The notes below the pieces were generated by a model. It searched no databases and was not told where the DNA came from. It saw only the letters and a program-made list of their open reading frames with translations. Below, one piece after another: positions 9,076 to 22,203 of a DNA stretch of 64,000 nucleotides (its first letter is position 1; each line of letters begins with the position of its first letter). A program made the translations under genes and the position numbers. The stretch is from Diatrype stigma (taxonomy: Eukaryota > Ascomycota > Sordariomycetes > Xylariales > Diatrypaceae), in the NCBI GenBank assembly GCA_022225965.2, contig JAKJXP020000056.1, positions 186,001 through 250,000 of the forward strand, written 5' to 3'.

Positions 9076-12000
9076 TTGTGGGTAGCGGGTGATGGCAAAA
9101 TACCGAGAACCAGAGCTAGAGCTGGCGGGTTTTTAACTTTTAGGGCTTAAGTGATTTTGAGGCAGGTGAATCTGTGTGTCCCTAATTATATGCGTGGAAG
9201 GGTGGCGGCCGTGGTAACTGGCGGTGCTCGGCCGGGCTAGCAAACTAGCAATGCTCAGAGTTGAACAATGAACCGCTGCCGGGCTGATGACTGTTCTTCG
9301 AGGGGTTGGAGTTGGCGTTGGCCGACTTGTTCTTTTTTTCGACCGGTTGAAGTGTCACAAACAATGCGTAATCCTTATTCACATTGCGAATCGCCAAGAG
9401 GTAACAGGTAACCATAGGGTGCTATAATATGCAGGTGGATCTCGAGAGACGGTGCAGGTGGTGATACGTAGGTGGGATGCAACTCTTCTTCAAGGGCAAC
9501 CCGAGAGCAGCCAGCGGCCAGCAGCCAGAGATAGGCGGAGAGTAAAGGCGAAGGCGAAGGCGAGGCGGGGCGGAGGCGAGTGCAGTAGATGGCAAGAGCC
9601 AAGAGCAGGAAGACCAAATCAGAGCGTTGGTGATTCGGTCTTTTCTCTTTGCGTGGCAGGAACCTTCAGATGGTTCCAATAGATGTTAAAGACCGAGCAA
9701 ACGATACATAAACGGCTTCCGGGACTGGACTGTGTTGCGGACGGTCATTGTAGGTAACGCAGAGATCAAGCTGAGTCGGGATTGGGCGGCAAAGTGAAAA
9801 TGACGATTGCAGGCATAGGAAAGAAGGCTCTGCGGGATCCGGATGAGTAAAAGTGGAAAAATGATAGGGAACTACTAGTCAAATCGGCCGGGAACTAATA
9901 GTAGACACGCATGGACACGCAGACACGCAACGCCCCCTCAGCAAATAAAAGTCAAAGGACTTTGGGGTTGGCTGTATTAATAATATTACCTAGGTATAGT
10001 GAGGTGGCCGTCGGTACCTACCGAGATGAAAAGAGCAAAAGGGGCTTTCAATGGAAGAAGAGATGCAGAGAGTGAGGGCTACTGCGTAGTTGAAAGCTTA
10101 AGTCAAAAGGCATGTATGTAGTGATGTACCTACATGTAGCCTGTAGGCAAGTAACTCTGAAGTGGCGGGAAACCTCGCCGAGTCGGTTTTGGCTGCAACT
10201 GCAAAGGAACCTTTTTCTCCAGTCCGTTTAGGTTTGACTTTGGCTCTTACTATTCACACAACTTGCACGTGTAACCAACAGACAAAGTGCTGAACACCTA
10301 CATAGGTCAACCTAAACAGCCTTGAAGTATTGTACAATACAACACCCTAGGGGTTGGCATCCCGGTTAGTTGCTACCCATGTATGTACAATACCTAGCTA
10401 ATACCTGCTCCCACCCACCTCCTATCTCCCACCCATACATGCCTCCATACCAACATACTTACAAAGTAGATGGAGTTGGGTAACTACATGCATACATGTT
10501 CTACATATCTAAGGCAGGACAGCCTATCCGTGTGTAGCAGACATGGTCAGACAGTTTAGGGATGACGGCAACGAAAGGTGTCCAAAGACGAGCAGCAATT
10601 AGAGCAGCAATTAGAGCCACGCGCACCTGTCCTCGGTGCGCACATGTCAAAGAATTAGGATCATGTAAGACTGACGATGACTTCGACTGGACTTGGCTGC
10701 AAGGTTATGAAGTTTTCCAGCATATCAAAAGCAAACTAGACTGTATGTATGGTGTAACTACAGTACATACGTGCGTGTATGTACATGCAAGTACCTAACC
10801 AGGGATGATCTGAGCTAGAGATCTCAGGGCTGGCGGGCATTGGACGGCCTCTTAAGGCGGATTATATCCTCTACGTCAGGATAATCAGCTGGATGCTACC
10901 TGTTCATATATTATCACGTACTTATAAGTACAAATGCAGCAGGAAGGAAAGTAGCGGGGCATTTATCTGTATTCTCGGGATGGCGCACACAACATAAGAC
11001 AACATCTATATATTCTAGTAACTACCCATATGTGTTATACAGTAGGATTGTAGGAGTTTTGCTCTTGGAGCACAAAGATCTCTTGTTAAGAGCATACTTA
11101 AGCATAAGTATCTAGGTTCTTATGCCTGCCTACAGGTAGGCTATATACAGTACCTAGTATGTCCGGGTTAGATTTGGATTTCGGGATTTGGGTATAATGT
11201 TGGCAGTTACCTACCTATTAAGGTAGTGTAGTACATAACTGCATATGTCCTAGACTATATGCAGTTCTTTGTAGGTAAGTAAGTGGTGCCTAAGATTATT
11301 ATTATTAGTAATCCCTTCCACTCAAATAGCCGTTCTCTAAACCACCACACTGTAATGATGAATCTACATTCTGCATAAGCCAGTTAGGTTGTACGGCCTT
11401 ATAATACCAGCGTATGATTTTGAGGTCAGCTTGGTTCTATGACAGCAGAACTCGGTGGCATTTGGTGCATATGGCTGTTTAAATGCATGGAAATCTCATG
11501 GATTAACCTTTTGTATGCAAACCCTAGGATCATTAACTTACCTGGGTACTAGGTACTGTGCCCACACATCCGCACATCCACTCATCCACTCATCATGGCA
11601 TCCACATATCATGTATCCACAATACTTCTAGTCAAATATGTGGGAACTCGCAAATCTTGTGCAGTAATTTTCCTCATCTAGAAGTCTTATTTCCTTTCAT
11701 AGCCCGGGTCTCGTGTCCGAGATGTATCATCGTGATGTATCATCGTGTCCTGACCATCGTGCCATCCATCTAGACATGTAGGAGCATAGTACCTAACTAT
11801 GTAGTAGGTAGAGAGTTCGGGTCTATCTCTATTACCGCTGGCTTCTCTGCGTTCCCAATCAAATTTTCTGCATGTGGTGCGGCCAGATGACCCGTTTGTT
11901 GAAAAGAGTCTCGAAGACAAAGGACCCTTTCATTCCTTCAAGACGCTACCCATGCACGAAACTATGTACGTACATACGAACTGACGAAGCACTGCCAGTC

Positions 12001-13436
12001 TCCAGACTACCACTATGACCCCTCTTCATCTTGGCGCCCACCAGAGTTATACACATCACCGAGCCGCCTTCTGCCACCTGTGAGGAAAGAGGATGTCCAT
12101 ATTCCGAGCCAGGCTGATAGGTTGCCGCTACCCGTGATCCGACTGCCGATTTGATGTCCTGGCGTGAGGCGTGCTGGCGTTGGTATAATAGGGGTTCAAC
12201 TGAATCAGCAACCTACATGCCTCGTTCCGAGCGGCTCTTCCATGATTAAAGGACCTGAGGCTACGAGGGATAATTATATTTATTGATATTGTAGTGCCAC
12301 TACAGAAATCTAGCCTTCAGTCCATCTGCAGCCTCAAATTAACAACCCCGGAACTGAATGTCGAAAAAACCCAATTACCGGATGCAGTGTCTCGAGGGAA
12401 ACACGGCATTTTGATTGGTCCGCCAATATAGCCCTTGGACCTTCGGTCTACCTTGCAAGTGCATGCCCATATGCCCATGCTGTAAGGATGAGGTTTAAGG
12501 CAAGGTGTCTTGCCAAGATGTCGTGCCTACGGCCTGCCTTATGTACCTAACCGACCTATACCTACGTACAAGGTAGCTACATACATACGTGCTACGAAGC
12601 AGTTGCCTACATGTAAATAAGGTATATGGATGTTAGTCGTTGGGTAAGTACATACAGGCTGCAAAGAGTTCAACGGCCTACATTCCGCTGTTTTGCCCGG
12701 GCGGTGCTGGGCTTTCCTTGCAGACAAGGACTGTGTTCGCATTGTTTCAACACATCGACCACGGCTGCCACGGTCCCTGATAGTATATCGACCTACATAT
12801 CGCAGAAGCGACGCCCGTTCCCTGCGTCTCCCATCTCCAGCTATCAACGACTATCAGCAAGCAGAACGTTACATGTCCATTGTCCGCGTACATACATCCC
12901 AGCCTGCTAGGTGTCTTCTACCTACCTTACATGCATACCTGCGGCCTAGGTAGTGAAAAGGATGATCTACCATCCCGCGCCAGGCTCTGGCAAGTTTGTA
13001 TGAGGCATTTGTAACCCTCGCCTACAGAGTACCTTAGCCAGCATATCTGCTCCTGCGTGCATTCCGCAACCGCGTCGCTTCTCCAACGACCATTCGAGTC
13101 GGTTGTACTATGTTAGTAGTGGTCATCGCGGTCATCGCAGGTATCATCGCCTCTGACCACTAACTAATAGTCTGGCTACCTATGCCTACGAGATACTAGT
13201 GCAACTGTTAGGGTAGTCGCTTACGGTCTCATTATAAGATGTAGGTATCTCTTATTAGCTAGCGATTGCTAATGATGCTACACATGTCCATGTATACAGG
13301 CATAGGTACTGCTTGCTCTCTTACCCTCGGTCGAGCTGGTCCGAGATGGTTTAATTGCTCACCGCTACAGAACGGCCGCGGCGCCGGACACCAAGCTCTT
13401 GCGTCAGATATCAAATTTCGGTAGATGCAATTATGT

Positions 13437-13478
13437 GCATCTGCATCTGCGTCTGCGTCTGCATCTGCCTCTGCCTCT
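13437..13478. repeat. Hexanucleotide microsatellite (CTGCAT/CTGCGT)n
   Basis: Seven near-perfect hexamer copies, drifting to CTGCCT at the right end, in the gene-poor region. Confidence 0.75.
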
Positions 13479-16400
13479 ACTGCAAGCTGCAAGCTGGACA
13501 GGATAACTAGGTTATCAAGACCTCGGTGGCAAGGTGGTCTGCATTGCTCATCGCTCCTTGTCCGATAGCAACCCATGGTGATCAACTCACGGTGAGCTGC
13601 TCTAGTACTCGACTGCTTGCTGCTTCACTACCTACTCTTGATACTCTTGACTGATACGCGCAAACACGCATGATTGTGTGCCCTCGCACTACCTACCCTT
13701 TCCAGGTTTCATCACTGATTACTGGGGCTATTTAACCCAGCTATAGTCTTGTTTGTTTTGTAGACCTTTCGCCTGATCCAGGACGGTGCTAGATATGGCG
13801 ACAACCCCTACTTCCCCCCTTTTTATGCTCAACGCCGAATATTTTCCCCCGCCGGCACCGTCGCACGAGCTAGATGAGCTTGCCGAAGCTTTCAGTGCTT
13901 CCTATATAAGCTATCGAGCTACATCGGCTGGCTACATGGTTAAGTTCTAACTACCTAGCCAAACTTCCAGTATGCTCGCATATGGGTGCTCGCATATAGG
14001 TGGGATCTGATGCAGTCACATGCAGGTTGCATCTGCGCCAGGTGCATCCCCGGAAGCTCAGTCCACAGGAGCCATGTGCCAAGCTGCCATTGAACTTGAC
14101 GTCGAGTTAAGAGCTTCCCTTCTTCGCGGGGTGTTGACTGCCTGGCTGACTGAACCGAATTTCGCACACCGGAGGCCTCCATTCGTCTCCAACTTTTCCA
14201 TCTCCGTCCCATCCCTAGAGAGGAATCGGGAATGGAGTGGACAGTCTACTACCAAAAGGGTCCAAGGGAGGGGTCTCGGCTCCCGCGGTCTCATAGGGCT
14301 AAGCATTATTGGCCCAACAATGCCCGCCTTGGCTTCTTTACATGTTTTCTATCTTGGTCACCTAGACCCAGTAATCTGGGAATGGGTTGGTTGAGTTATT
14401 AATTTTCGAATTTTGTGTGACACTCAACTCACCCTATATAGACCACTTAGCACTTCAGACATCCACTCGTCACGCTTTTTATATTGCGAAGTTGCGAAAC
14501 TGCGACGAGATTTTATCTCTGACCGCAACCGGACCTATCGCCCAGCATGTAGATATGGTGCTTGTTCATGGGCAGACAGACAACCTTGCTTCTTGGTTCT
14601 AGTTTCGCTCTCGATGACCGACTCCTAATGATTACCAAGCAGTTCACCACTAAGCTGCCCAGCTAACTCTATATCGGCAATTGTCCCGCGTTAAAGGAAC
14701 TACATCCCTATGTGTTACTAAGAGGAAACACAACCCCATGGTCGTTTCGCAGATCATTTATTTGTGTGGCTGACGTCATGGTTTATGGTCATCTAGCTGC
14801 AAATTGCCTGTGGTGAACCCTAGTCAGCTAAGAATTAAGGTCGAGAGGTCAGACCTGACGATACGGCATTTTCAGATGCAATTGCGATATCTTATCACGA
14901 ACTTTGCGCGACGCTCTGCGGCTCCCTGCATGATCAGGTCTCTTCTGTCAGCCCGCCGCTGCCCGTGCTCTCATGCCGGCAAACGAATGGTCGATGGCTG
15001 ATAGATCTACACACATTTGTCTGCTCCCCTGCCAAGTGGCCCTTGTCCATATGCACCCACGTCTTGGACTGTTTGGGTACACCAGGTATACCACAATAAG
15101 CTCATCCAGTCGCAGAAACTCCGAGCCAGTGAACCCTGTCCTAGGTGAGCTAAAGGCGCCACGGTAATACCCTGCCCCCGATCCGGAGAGACAGCCAGAG
15201 ACAACCACACCACAGGAGATTCCAAATCCTACCTATCCAAGTCATAGATGCGGCGAGGATTCCAGAGAAGGCGGTATGCCAGGCCAGCCCGGGCGTCGCA
15301 TTTGTGCGTTCTGTCACAATGCGAAAAGCCATTTTCTCCCCCCTCCCTTTTCTACATACATACAACTACCCGGCGGTGAGTGAGCAGCAATTCTCGTTGG
15401 TCTGAGGTCTTCCGTTCTTCGTTCCCTGATCCAGCCAGAGGTAAGAAACAGACTCCTGCTCCCTTTCCTGCGGGAAAATAATGGAGACTACTATAAGAAC
15501 TGCTGCTGAGCAGTCGTGAAGCTGGAAGCTGCGCCGCGTGTCCACATCATCTATCTTCCCTGCCCTGTATTTGAGGTGAAATTGTTGAGTAACAGCTTCG
15601 GATGCCTGGGCAATACCCTCGACAAAAGGCAGCATCTCCAACCCCTCGACGGCCCTCAATGGGTTCCGGGGGAATGCGATAGCGGATAGGCATCCACGTG
15701 TAAAAACATAAACCACAAGAAACGGCGCTGATCAAAGAAACGGGACCTGCCGGGCCGGTTTACGTTACGAAATCGCTCGCTGGCTTGTTTCAATCCCAGG
15801 CGGGCGATCAACATTCCTATTGCCGTGGGGGCCGGGTGTGCGCCCGAATGGGGCCAGAGGCTTATGGCAGGATCCCAGCAGCAGCGGCTGTTATCGCTTG
15901 CCAAGTATAAGATGTAGCGACACACAACACCCTCACATAACGTGCCATGTGCAACGTACAACGTACAACATACGCGGCACCCAGACATTCAGGTATCTAT
16001 GCGCGCTCCCGCGCTCGTGTCTAGGAACGAGGCACTTTCACCGACCGGCCAAGGCACCCAAACGTTGTGCGCCCGAAGCACCCGCAGGACGAGGATAAAA
16101 TCTGCGGACGGGCCTCGCCGCGCAACCCTCCCCGGGACCTTGCCGTAGATGGCATCTCTTGCCGCAGAGACCTGCCAACCCAAGTTCATCCCACATCGAA
16201 GGCTTCCTCAGCTGATCGACACCAGATCACGAATCTGATCTGTCCACCATAGCGCCGCAAGTTCTTTCTGTTCCTTTCCTTTCTTTTTAATATGGAGCAT
16301 GCACATGTCTAGGCTTGCGCGTATGCGCAGTACAAGTGTAAACAGCTTGTGGCTTGCGGTAAGAGGGGACAGTTATGACATCCGGTTCTACGCGATCAGG

Positions 16401-19400
16401 CGTTGATACCGGCGAAGAAGTCCCCTTCCATCACCCGTTTGGTCGCCATGTTTCATGTGATTGCGGCTCGCTCGACAAGCGGGAAAGGGGGCATGGGGTT
16501 GTCGGTTTGGGCCTACACATATATATTTGCGTATAACCATTTATTATCTAAGGAATAGTCGCAATGATGTAACACGCCTACATGCCATCCTTTCCTTCGC
16601 TCGGGAGAGTATCGATCTACGCGACATACAATTTAGTGCCCAGCCCGTTGATCGGACTGAACTGCTGCATGTAGTACCCTTGGAGGGCCTATAGGATAGA
16701 CAGGACTAGATGCTTCATATATAGGTATTACATATGACACGGCTTTGAGTAATTTATCTAATTACTATTCCCATCCACTCCACGCGGCATGTGGGAATCG
16801 AACCGCGCATCATCACATCGTTCGATCGATGGCACACTGACGGATGCTACCATGTCGATACATGTTCACACGCATATACATGCTTCAACCCCTAAACAAG
16901 AGATGGTTGGCGTACTCAATCTCATAGCCATACCAAATGCGTGTGTGCCATGCCAGCCACATGGCACTTAGCGATGTAACGGGTCCGTCTGTCTTAGCTA
17001 TCTATCATGTAGCTGTTATCTATTTACGGATGTCGTCGACGTCATGTCCTCGAACGGCGCCCCCTAAGCCCATGAGTCCTCATCCTATCCTGCCCAACGA
17101 CAGCTTCGGAAGCTGAGCATTCTCTCCTAGGCGTCGTATCGTATCGCGCGGCACCGCCACATCCCACGTTGGATACTGATTTAAAAGTCAACGGGAACTC
17201 CGGGTTCCCGGTCCGCTGGTCGATAGGAAGGTTGTTTGTTATATTGCTCATGCATCAAGGGGGTTGTCAGTCGCTCGGCCACCCACCCACTCATATATTA
17301 AGCAGTGATCGACGAACTTTGTCCGCCTGGAATGGATGGCTGGCGGGTGTGCGTTGCGTACGGAATTCTATCGACAGATAGGTCGTTGGTGCCAGCTTCT
17401 GATACCTCTTTCTTGTATTGCGGTAGCTGCGCGCATGACTAATGCCTACTTACTCCTGATATATCATGTTTGGCCACCACCCCCACGTCTTCCTCTGCCT
17501 TCAAGCTCCTCCATTCTTTCTTATCGTGAGATGGTTGGCTTAGCACAGCACAGCCTCTACTCGTGTGTGTCTATAAGTTTGTGCCTCGCCACCGTGTGAC
17601 TCCTGGATAGTTCTGCCATGGGACTTTGCCCGTGATATCTAGAGGGCGAAGGCAATAGCTGGATGGATGTGCAGATAATGATGTCTCAACACCTCTACTG
17701 GAGCATGCCGCGACTCTGCATTTCCGAGTAGTACTTGGGTAATTGGGTATCGTGCTCGATCCAACTGAGTTTAGCTTCAAGGCATTTCATACACACTGTC
17801 AAAAGCCACTACGAGCGGGTTTTCTTTAAAGGGCCTTCTGCTCCTGAGTGTGGGTTCATGTTTTATGTAATCTGCATTGAACGAGGCGGAACACACGGTT
17901 AAATGCAAGTCTACTTACATGTTTCTTCTCCGTCTTGACTACCGTGGCGATGTCGTAGAAACCCCCGTACGGCAGATCTTAGATAGGAACTTGACTCACC
18001 AGTAACCTACCTCCTGCCTTAGCCTACTGCCTACCGAGGCGATGGTCATTACGAGACGGAACCTCATTTTCAATGTTAGAGAACCACGATCCTAGATACA
18101 GTGTATGCTGGATTTATGTAGGCCATGTTATGAGACCAGGGAAAAAATTCCCCGTCTCGCCTTACGCAGTAGCATGATTTACCAACCCCTTCCAGGTTCC
18201 CACGCCCCAGGTGTCATTCAAGTCCCCGTACGCTGGCGTGCCTTAGCTGTTGTAGTCTTCATATGTTAGAGTTAGGAACTGCGACTTCAAGGCGCAGAAA
18301 GAGGTCAGTTCTATATTCAAAAAGTCTAATAAAGAAATATGACAAAAGAGTTTACACCCCCTGAAGTTGAGCAGTGTTACGTTACGATGACGGGGCGAGC
18401 CGAATTGTTAGGGGGATCCCATCCACGAGCCTTAGATTTCAGTCCTCCTTAACCCCTACTTCAGTTTGCCTCCCTTGCTAACATTCATGTGCAATATGCA
18501 GAGTTAAGTGCCGAGGTAAAGACACGCGGTTAATAGCTCAGCCGCCAGCGAGGCATAATGGAGGTGCCAACCATGTAGGTATATAGTTATGCGGGGGCTC
18601 GGGTTGTTCAAGAATGTTTCAGTTTGGTTCTTGGATCAAAGATAGTCGTCCACAGAAATGGAAGTTTGGGAGACGTTCGCTATGGTTCCGCAACATCATA
18701 GAAGATCCAGGTGCATGAATTGTGGCGTCTACCACCCTATGAGGCAAGGCAAGCCTACATTGGGCTGTGAAGGGTTTGCCCAGGCGGCTATTTCATACAT
18801 TTTGTTGAGGGAACTGGCCTGTTGCCTGCCGGGTGTCTGGGGCCAAACTTTTAGAAGTCAAATAACAATTGCTTGGTAAATACAGTCTTGTCTTCTAGTT
18901 CTGAAACGGGTTTGTGCTTCAATCTTATAGCGTATCATCACCTACTTCTGAGTACCGGTCAATAAGGGGTTAGTTTCGTATTTTCGTACCTGATAGTTCG
19001 AACAATTAGCTAGCCATCCACCCGACGTATTCTCGGGCTCGGGCTGTCGTTGTGGCGGACTGCGGAATAGGTATTACGGTGTAAATACAAGCGGTCATAA
19101 TATTGAGGCTGACAATGGTCTTGATGCTGGAGTCCACGAAAGCCATTGTTATGCTATAACCAGGACAGGGAAAACAATTGTTGCTGTTGATTGTGAGAGT
19201 TGGCATAGAAACTTAATAAGGATGAGCTGCGGTTTGGAAACTAGGGGAGTCTTCAGATAAAACAAAAAAGGTCCCTCATTATCTATATCCAGGGTGTTAA
19301 GCAATGCAACCACTACAACACCGTTGCTACGAATACGTTACCACAGTTTGATCTCGGTTTGACCTCTTGCTGTTGTTTTCATGCTGCACAACTTAACGCA

Positions 19401-20477
19401 ATCCACGTCATTTTCCCCCGTTACTCAACTCGTAAAAGACAGTGGCTGGTAGTTCGTGGCTAGTATACATCGCCATGCTGAAGATCCTGGGAACAGGATA
19501 ATACTTGGAGCTAAGGGGTTGGCAATAAGGGGTCAGATATAAGGGCCCAATGGTAATATACGTGAGATAGAGAGTGATTGATGTGGAATAAAGTAAAGTA
19601 TACGTACTTGGACAGGTCAGTTAGGTACATGTAGGTAAGTATGGGCCGGGTAAATGGCGTACGCGTATTATATATAAACACTAGAAACTTACCTCACTAT
19701 GTTTATACATACGCCACCTTGAATATATTTTAGGTACTGCAACCAAATGTGGCTTTACTACAATCTGGTGGCAGTTCCGTAACGGCAATATACAGGATGC
19801 TGGTTGCAGATAGATACTGCGATTCGTTGTAGTGGGCTGCGTTGCTTAACACACTTCCTATAACACAGCCGCATTTGTATACAATATGGCATGATTACTC
19901 CGAAATTGTTTGGGGGAACTGGGTCATCATGATGGGCTATACAACAAACCTCGAAATTTCTAGGAGGGACGGCAAGAAAGCTTAGAGTACAAGGAGAAAA
20001 ACCAGATAGGTAGACTTCTGATGACGTTCTGTCTTCCAACAATAAAACCCCATTTGTGATATTCTCATGGCCTCTGCTGAATGCCTAATACATTCCCTAT
20101 TATGCATTGGATTATACCTGAAATAAACCGAGCCACACCACTTGCTCCGCGGCTCCTATCCTCCCACTGTGTACCTCAGCCGAGCATTGGTGATGGGTGT
20201 CTTCACCCCGTTAGGTTACCGAGAAAAAATGCACCCGGTTCCATGCCCGGGTAGGAAACCCCAGACTTCTCGCGTTGACCGTGCCGAGAGTCTAGAGAGC
20301 ACTAACTCACCGTTTCACCACAGGATAATAACGAAGGCAAACTAGCTGGATAACCATTTTGTTTGTCCAACCGTTCGGCTCACAAGTTATCCAGATACGT
20401 CGGGTGCCTTTTACATTGTACGTACTTCCTACAATAGGATTGTAGGAAGATCTCGGCACCTCTCCAGTCCTCCCATC

Positions 20478-20486
20478 TATAAATAG
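20478..20486 (+). promoter_or_regulatory. TATA box of the BTB gene
   Basis: TATAAATAG lies about 240 bp upstream of the BTB start codon, a plausible distance for a fungal promoter with a long 5' UTR. The assignment is positional. Confidence 0.5.
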
Positions 20487-20568
20487 CAGACCTACATCCA
20501 CACATGTGCCATGGACGGACGGCCCATGTGACCTTTCCTACTAGATTTCCCACCTAGAGAACACATCA

Positions 20569-20624
20569 GTCCGGTCAACACTTCTCCGGTCAACACCTCT
20601 CCGTTCCACATCTCTCCGTTCGAT
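20569..20624 (+). repeat. Tandem TCTCCGGTCAACAC-type repeats in the BTB 5' UTR
   Basis: Four adjacent ~15-bp units share a TCCGKT core: two with CCGGTCAACA, then CCGTTCCACA and CCGTTCGATA. They lie between the TATA box and the ATG. Confidence 0.6.
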
Positions 20625-20722
20625 AACCCTCGTACCATACATCAAGTCACAGTATCCTGATCTTCACATAACAACGGATATTCAACTTACTCTATCCACC
20701 ATCCTCATAAACACCACATAAC

Positions 20723-21859
20723 ATGGCGCACTTCTACACCTTTTACAAGGGCATCTTGTTCGACAAGGAGTGGTCTGACTTCACGGTAATCTGCGGCGGG
20801 GAGCACTTCCCATTGCACAAGCTCGTCGTATGCTCGCAATCCAAGTTCTTCGAGAAGGGCTTGAAGAACTGATTCGCCGAGACGCTGACGCAGGTGGTCA
20901 ATCTTCCCGATGATGATCCGGAGGTGTTCAGAGAATTCGTAACATACCTCTATACGGGCAACTATGATGATGAACCTTTTACCTCCATCCTAAATGCTGA
21001 TGCCGCCGCCGCCGCTGCTCGCATAACCTCCCAATCAAAAGGAGCGCAAGAATTCGCAACCAAAGTGCTGAATCGCCACAAAGTTCCGAGTAGCGAGACG
21101 GCTATCATAGATCCCGCGGAGCTGGAAAACCACCTGAATGACCACTATTATAAGCATAGAGACCACAACAGACCCGACGTCGACGGCTCAGACGAGGTGG
21201 GCTGGGCGCTGCGCAAAGCAGTCGACGATGAAACTCAGTACCGCGGTATGATCGACACGGTCATCAAGAGCCTCTTCCGGGCCATCGACCTATATGTGAT
21301 GGCCGATAAGTTCCTGGTCGACCGGTTGCGGCTTCTCGCGCTCAAACGGTTCGACCGCGCGTGCCTCACTTTGGTGATTGAGGCCCGGATGAGGCATGAC
21401 CAAAGCGTGGTGGAAAAAAAGCAAGAGCGCGAACGACGCAACGCGGATGAACAACGCAAAGATGGCGTCAAAAGTGTAGAGGACTCTGCAGCGGAGTTGG
21501 AGGCGGAGGCCACCATTAGCAACCACTACGCTGCCATGGAATATATCTATGCTACCGCCGCCAAGGCCATCGAAAAGCTGTACAGCAACACGCCGCCTAT
21601 AGCGCTCGTGCGGAGCATTGCGCGCTTCCTTCTCGCGCGCTATTATCCCGGCGCCCATATAGGGTGGGAGGGGAAAAGCGAGTACTACAATGAGACGATC
21701 CAAGCGCTCTTCCGGAAGTTCCCCGAACTTGAGCCACAGTCCACGAAGAGGAAGAGGGTCGAAGCAGATGATGGGGATTCTAGGATTAGCTGGAAAAAGG
21801 GACAAATTCCTACTGGCTACGGAAGATTCCAGCACCTTCTAGACCGCATAATAACGTAA
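20723..21859 (+). pseudogene. BTB/POZ-domain protein gene with nonsense codon 50 and C-terminus replaced by an LTR
   Basis: Fungal BTB/POZ protein, a family often acting as a protein-interaction module (for example CUL3 adaptors); the specific role is unknown. ATG at 20723 opens FYKGILFDKEWSDFTVICGG, HKLVVCSQSKFFEKGLKN, then TGA at 20870-20872 (codon 50). The frame continues at once with FAETLTQVVNLPDDDPEVF and FVTYLYTGNYDDE, so the BTB fold is clearly split by one codon. The C-terminal half includes LYVMADKFLVDRLRLLALKRF and a basic KRKR segment. The host coding sequence ends at 21778 (DDGD). The next 26 codons to TAA at 21857-21859 lie in the 5' LTR of the copia element. The original ending is at 28518-28535: CGA CTA AAA GCA GAA TAG (RLKAE, stop). 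Without the nonsense codon and element the gene would encode about 357 aa. It may be a pseudogene, a sequencing error at the TGA, or rarely read through. Confidence 0.85.
21774..21778. repeat. Target-site duplication GGGAT (left)
   Basis: GGGAT directly precedes the 5' LTR and recurs at 28513-28517 directly after the 3' LTR. Five bp is the usual target-site duplication of Ty1/copia integrases. It lies within BTB codons GGG GAT. Confidence 0.9.
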
Positions 21860-21966
21860 TTATACAATTACGAGCTTACGTGGCTATAGGGGTTTTGCCC
21901 CTGGGCAAAACACACTAAGCCTAAAATGGAACAGCTGCTGGGAAATAGGGGGGCCCGTCCCCCTAT
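21855..21966. repeat. Three consecutive perfect inverted repeats inside the 5' LTR
   Basis: Stem 1 is CGTAATT/AATTACG (21855-21861 with 21866-21872). Stem 2 is GTTTTGCCC/GGGCAAAAC with a 2-nt loop (21892-21911). Stem 3 is ATAGGGGG/CCCCCTAT (21945-21952 with 21959-21966). The same three are present in the 3' LTR, offset by 6309 bp. The role is unknown; transcript ends, RNA packaging or extrusion are possibilities. Confidence 0.8.
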
Positions 21967-22039
21967 CCAGAAAATTCTACAACCTTCCACAGCCTTCCAT
22001 AACTCCCTATAAGCCTAATACCTACAGCGGCCCATCCAG

Positions 22040-22047
22040 TATAAATA
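22040..22047 (+). promoter_or_regulatory. TATA box of the retroelement LTR
   Basis: TATAAATA in the 3' half of the LTR is the probable core promoter for the genomic RNA, placing U3 to its left. The same motif is in the 3' LTR. Confidence 0.5.
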
Positions 22048-22203
22048 CAGGTGCCTGCCGCCTATAGATAGCTGTAGTATAGTAAATAGAATTACGGAAA
22101 ATCGTACATACAGACTTGTCCATATACAGTATTCACAGTGAAATCCTTATACTCTTTTGCTTACCCTATACAGCTAGAATCCTTCCACTGCCTAGATCTT
22201 ATA

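Larger units (their letters stand above)
8361..20722. other. Gene-poor intergenic region, about 12.4 kb
   Basis: The longest stretch without a supportable gene. The left ~450 bp are probably the 5' UTR and promoter of the SAT4-like kinase and include GGT-rich repeats. The remainder has only short ORFs (mostly under 100 aa, maximum about 124 aa at 14020-14394) with no recognisable domain, no consistent intron signals and no homology I can name. Visible content is simple repeats, recurrent CCTAGGTAGGTA-like palindromic motifs, and near the right end the promoter of the BTB gene. No complete transposon, tRNA or rRNA was recognised. A degenerate tRNA-like B box near 16795 lacks matching stems. 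Confidence 0.5.
21779..22203 (+). repeat. 5' LTR of the copia element
   Basis: 425 bp, beginning TCTAGGATTAG and ending GATCTTATA. Identity with the 3' copy runs from 21779 to 22205; the last two G are shared by chance between the primer site and the right target duplication. Differences from the 3' LTR are A/G at 21943, T/C at 22065 and A/G at 22084. The termini are not the canonical TG...CA. It holds three perfect hairpins and a TATA box, and supplies a stop codon for the BTB frame at 21857. Confidence 0.93.

Noticed and set aside
16780..16810. tRNA-like B box GGTTCGATTCC on the minus strand
   Set aside because: The T stem has only two pairs and no acceptor partner is found about 70 bp upstream.
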